Assembly (NCBI GenBank): GCA_001804205.1
Contig: MHFM01000023.1
Location: 1 to 6,413 of the forward strand
Direction: 5' to 3'
Length of the DNA stretch: 6,413 nucleotides
Source: Omnitrophica bacterium RIFCSPLOWO2_01_FULL_45_10b
Lineage (GTDB): Bacteria; Omnitrophota; Omnitrophia; Omnitrophales; Danuiimicrobiaceae
The notes beneath the pieces are model-generated. The model did no database searches. It had not been told where the DNA came from and was given only the letters and a program-made list of their open reading frames with translations. Positions 3,523 to 6,413 of this stretch are shown here, in pieces; position 1 is the stretch's first letter, and the number at the start of each line of letters is the position of its first letter. Both the position numbers and the translations under genes were made by a program.

Positions 3523-6413
3523 ATGGCAGCCAAAACGCTCAGAAGAAGATCACACCGCTGTATTATTCGAATTATTTCGCTTGTCGTTTTATTTTCCTTT
3601 ACCTCGCTTCAAATTCTTCCGCCGCCGGGTTGGGCTGAACCAGTTTCGCTTGAAGAGCGGCTTCAAAATCAAATTCCGGAAAAAAGCATCGCTCAAGCCT
3701 CCGATGTCATTCCCGCGCAGGCGGGAATCTCTGGATCCCCGATTAATGCATTCGGGGATGACAGAAAAGATTCCATTGATTTTCTTCAAGGTGATACACC
3801 ACTTTCCTTGCCGGATGATGATTTGACACATTCGTCATTGCGAGGACGGCCAACGGATGGACCGGACGAAGCAATCTCAGAGATTGCCCCACAGGGGCTA
3901 TCCCGATCCTATGGGAAAAAATTAATAAATGGGATTGCTTCAGCTTCATTTGGAACGCTGCTTCGCAATGACGGTCAAGATTACGATTACGAACGCTATG
4001 AATTTGAAGATGCCCTTGATCTTTTAAGGCCTGAATACGCTTCCGCTGTGGTGGTTGAATCTCTTACAGCCGAAGACCTCGAAGCGTTGAGCGAACTTTC
4101 CTTTGAAATAGGAATCGCCGTCCTTCATGGCGAGCTTGTGCTCTTTAGTTCAGGCGCTGGTCATGAAATACTGGTCACGAAACCTGTCACTGAAATCCTC
4201 AAGCAGTCCTCTTTTACCGCCCACACCCATCCTTTGGATCACCAAGAAGCGGGGCCAAGCCGCTTGGATCTTGAGCATGCCGGCAAGGACTTGGAATATG
4301 TGATTCATAGGGATGCGGTTTATGCTTATGACAGTCAAGGAACTTTCCAAGAGATGTCTTATTCTGAATTCATTCAGGCTTTAGAGGAATCTGTGGCGGC
4401 AGTCAGGAAAGCCAATGATCCCGAATTGGTGAAAGCAAGAGGCCTTCTTAATTTCTTCATCTATGAAATGGACAAGCTCAATCAGGTCTCCTCGCAAAGG
4501 AAAAAGGAAATCTTCCGCCAGGCAGACGTTTCCGTCTTCACGGATGACTTCAACCGCACCGCAGGCCTTGGGACTACGAATTGGACGGCGGTTCAGGGCG
4601 CCTTTGTGATCGACAGCCAGCAGACGCTTTATCAAAACTGCTGCACCTCCGCAGGAAAGCTCACCTACACAGGGACGCTTTCAAGCAATGATTATGATGT
4701 GCAGATGGACACCTTTTATACGGACGCGATGACGGCACGAGGGCTCATTGCTCGGTATCAAGATGCCAGCAATTACTACTACGCCAAAGTGGGAAGGGAT
4801 GGGGATGCCAAAATTTTCAAGGTGGTAGGCGGTGTGTCGACTCAATTGGGGCCCACTTATGACGGCGCCTGGTTTACGGCCAGTACCTGGCATCAGATTA
4901 AATTTTCAGTACAAGGTTCAACGCTCAAGTTTTATGTGGATGGCATCTTAAGGGTTTCCGTGCAAGACGCCACCTTTACAACAGGGAAAGTAGGCATTGC
5001 TTCAGACGGCTATTATGTTCGATCGGATAATTTTGTAGTGACGACACCGGGTTCAACGCCGGCAATTACAGCTCCCACAGTGAACCCCGTTCCAGCTTAT
5101 ACGAATCAAACCACACTGACGCTTTCAGGAACAAAACCAGCCAATAGTTCTGTTTGGGTCAATGGCGTTGAAAAAGTAGCGGCAAATTCTTCAACCACTT
5201 GGTCGGCGCCAATGACTTTGTCGGCTCAAGGCGCTTACACCTTTTCGGTCACGACGAAGAATACGTTGAACAATCAAAGCAGTCCGATCACGGTTTCAAC
5301 GACACTTGATACCTTCAACCCCACCATCACAAGCACAGCTCTTCCCTCCACAGTCACCTCTACCACAGCTACGATTGCGTGGGTGACGAATGAACAGACA
5401 GATTCTGCGATTGAGTACGGAACCACTTCTTCACTTGGAGCGAGCACGAGCGAGTATTCCTATGTTACCAACCATTCCTGGACGATCCGAAGTCTCGCAG
5501 CGGGAACTACTTATTACTGGCGGGTGAAATCCAAAGACAGGGCAGGAAATCCCGTTTACTCGAGCGTTTCCACCTTTAAGACGCTGACCACAACGGAAGC
5601 CGCTTTGGCCTTTCAAGAATCAGCCGGGCTTCTCGTGATTGAAGGGGAGAATCGGCAACAACTCATCCAGCGAAATGGAAAAACCTGGGACACCTGGGCT
5701 TCCGTGGCTGGTTTTTCAGGATCGGGTTATCCCTTTGCCAGTCCCGATACCGGTGTGAGCTATGATACGAACTTTGCGGCCAGCAGCCCCGAGCTTCAAT
5801 ACAAAATCAATGTTCAAACTTCCGGAACTTATTATGTATGGGTGAGAGGCCTTGCTTGGAATAGTTCGAGTGACATGGTCCATGTAGGTCTGGATGGAGC
5901 CGCTCTGGCGTCCTCAGACCGCGTTAAATTTTCTACTTACGGCAGCTTTACGTGGACGAAAGACACTTTTGATGGCGTGCGCGCAACCATCAATATTGCC
6001 ACTCCGGGCGAACACACGCTCAACGTTTGGATGGGAGACGACGGATTTTTCCTAGATAAAATCATATTAACGAAAGATGCTAATTATGTTCCTGCTTCCT
6101 TCGGCCCGGCTGAAAGTCTGAGAGCTTCATCAACACCGGTTACGGTAAGCCCGCCGACCGTGAATGCACTTTCTCAATATACAAATGGTTCTTCGGTCGC
6201 GCTTTCCGGAACGAAACCCGCAAACACTTCAATTTGGATCAATAACGTTCAAGCGGTCGCTTTAAATTCCGCAACCACTTGGACATATTCCGCTTCATTG
6301 GCCGAAGGTTCTAATTCATTTTTAATTACCGCAAAGGACAATGCGGGAAACCAAAGCACGGCGGTTAGCGTTTCAACGACTCGGGATACTGTCATTCCAA
6401 CGGGTTCCATCAA
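3523..6413 (+). CDS. Large secreted multidomain protein with Ig, LamG-like, FnIII-like and GH115_C-like domains (3' truncated by window)
   Basis: The frame is open for 963 codons from ATG 3523 to the right edge. The upstream in-frame stop is TGA 3493-3495, and no other start lies between. Residues 1-38 are a Sec signal peptide: RRR, a hydrophobic stretch rich in Ile, Leu, Val and Phe, then PPPGWA before EP. Residues 61-81 and 104-151 are encoded by two palindromic repeats read in frame. Residues about 190-275 contain HTHP and PSRLD, resembling the JAMM/JAB metal site. Residues 339-508 look like a LamG/DUF1080 jelly roll (FYVDG ... GKVGIASDG ... DNFVV). Residues 514-596 and 872-955 are homologous Ig-like repeats sharing LSGTKPAN. 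Residues 599-688 are FnIII-like (YYWRVKSKDRAGN). Residues 702-865 resemble the GH115 C-terminal domain (YYVWVRG, HVGLDG, GFFLDKIIL). Likely role: surface or exported carbohydrate-binding or adhesive protein. No catalytic glycosidase domain is visible. Confidence 0.9.
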   Translation, partial: MAAKTLRRRSHRCIIRIISLVVLFSFTSLQILPPPGWAEPVSLEERLQNQIPEKSIAQASDVIPAQAGISGSPINAFGDDRKDSIDFLQGDTPLSLPDDDLTHSSLRGRPTDGPDEAISEIAPQGLSRSYGKKLINGIASASFGTLLRNDGQDYDYERYEFEDALDLLRPEYASAVVVESLTAEDLEALSELSFEIGIAVLHGELVLFSSGAGHEILVTKPVTEILKQSSFTAHTHPLDHQEAGPSRLDLEHAGKDLEYVIHRDAVYAYDSQGTFQEMSYSEFIQALEESVAAVRKANDPELVKARGLLNFFIYEMDKLNQVSSQRKKEIFRQADVSVFTDDFNRTAGLGTTNWTAVQGAFVIDSQQTLYQNCCTSAGKLTYTGTLSSNDYDVQMDTFYTDAMTARGLIARYQDASNYYYAKVGRDGDAKIFKVVGGVSTQLGPTYDGAWFTASTWHQIKFSVQGSTLKFYVDGILRVSVQDATFTTGKVGIASDGYYVRSDNFVVTTPGSTPAITAPTVNPVPAYTNQTTLTLSGTKPANSSVWVNGVEKVAANSSTTWSAPMTLSAQGAYTFSVTTKNTLNNQSSPITVSTTLDTFNPTITSTALPSTVTSTTATIAWVTNEQTDSAIEYGTTSSLGASTSEYSYVTNHSWTIRSLAAGTTYYWRVKSKDRAGNPVYSSVSTFKTLTTTEAALAFQESAGLLVIEGENRQQLIQRNGKTWDTWASVAGFSGSGYPFASPDTGVSYDTNFAASSPELQYKINVQTSGTYYVWVRGLAWNSSSDMVHVGLDGAALASSDRVKFSTYGSFTWTKDTFDGVRATINIATPGEHTLNVWMGDDGFFLDKIILTKDANYVPASFGPAESLRASSTPVTVSPPTVNALSQYTNGSSVALSGTKPANTSIWINNVQAVALNSATTWTYSASLAEGSNSFLITAKDNAGNQSTAVSVSTTRDTVIPTGSI
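3705..3763. repeat. Palindromic repeat (TGTCATTCCCGC...GGGGATGACA type) inside the coding region
   Basis: The ends are TGTCAT (3705-3710) and ATGACA (3758-3763). Two stems lie between: TCCCGC/GCGGGA (3711-3716 with 3721-3726) and ATCCCCGA/TCGGGGAT (3735-3742 with 3752-3759). This is the widespread intergenic repeat whose translations are known as VIPAQAGI or FPRRRES peptides (family knowledge). Here the VIPAQAGI frame is part of the large secreted protein, residues about 61-81. Confidence 0.85.
3833..3973. repeat. Palindromic repeat (CGTCATTGCGAG...CGCAATGACG type) inside the coding region
   Basis: Perfect 10-bp terminal inverted repeats CGTCATTGCG (3833-3842) and CGCAATGACG (3964-3973) flank a 141-bp element, exactly 47 codons. 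Inner inverted pairs include GAAGCAATC with GGGATTGCTTC and GCAATCT with AGATTGC. It belongs to a common non-coding repeat type in environmental bacteria (family knowledge). It is read through without a stop as residues about 104-151 of the secreted protein. Confidence 0.85.

Noticed and set aside
3458..3831. ORFs with FPRRRESLDPRLMHSGMTE (plus) and RGSRDSRLRGND (minus)
   Set aside because: These are the classic false peptides of the TGTCATTCCCGC repeat and lie in other frames than the long secreted-protein frame.
3743..5616. Several minus-strand ORFs of 61-84 codons
   Set aside because: All are shadows of the open frame beginning at 3523.

Overview
This is a bacterial window. The evidence is sigma70-type promoters, Shine-Dalgarno sites, tRNA genes with no encoded CCA, a soluble histidine kinase and a Sec signal peptide. 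Three short palindromic intergenic repeat families also occur: a CCCTCTCCC/GGGAGAGGG type, a GTCATTCCCGCG...GCGGGAAT type and a CGTCATTGCGAG...CGCAATGACG type. From memory, these families plus a giant secreted Ig/LamG/GH115_C-like protein fit environmental Gram-negative lineages such as Omnitrophota or deltaproteobacterial relatives. That placement is inference and weak.

Layout. Positions 2-172 hold the Pro/Gln-rich C-terminal end of a gene that begins before the window, closed by a rho-independent terminator (201-231). A strong promoter (246-273) then reads into about 300 bases of back-to-back hairpins (292-582), followed by tRNA-Cys(GCA) (583-654) and tRNA-Leu(UAA) (656-743), one base apart. 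A second hairpin array (773-965) follows. It appears to be interrupted by a 129-bp palindromic repeat (976-1104), with a possible last hairpin at 1118-1152. Four upstream hairpins have feet that copy the acceptor stem of tRNA-Cys. The same feet can pair in an alternative register in which the last hairpin captures the 5' strand of tRNA-Cys itself.

Positions 1208-1921 are sparse. They hold a doubtful Cys-rich 53-residue ORF on the minus strand, a small unrecognised gene (1414-1698) with a puzzling start region, and an intergenic stretch with two small hairpins. A 7Fe-type dicluster ferredoxin lies at 1922-2236. A good promoter (2429-2457) then starts a roughly 190-base leader of four consecutive hairpins ending in a perfect Shine-Dalgarno site. 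The leader serves a sensor-less cytosolic histidine kinase (2655-3365, GTG start).

The largest gene starts at 3523 and stays open to the right edge (963 codons visible, stop not reached). It encodes a secreted multidomain protein: signal peptide, a linker of about 90 residues built largely from two palindromic repeats read in frame, a JAMM/JAB-like HxHP...S..D segment, a LamG/DUF1080-like lectin fold, an Ig-like domain, a FnIII-like domain, a GH115 C-terminal-like carbohydrate-binding domain and a second Ig-like domain. No operon linking these genes is evident. The main items of interest are the tRNA-Cys-mimicking hairpin array and the coding use of mobile palindromic repeats.
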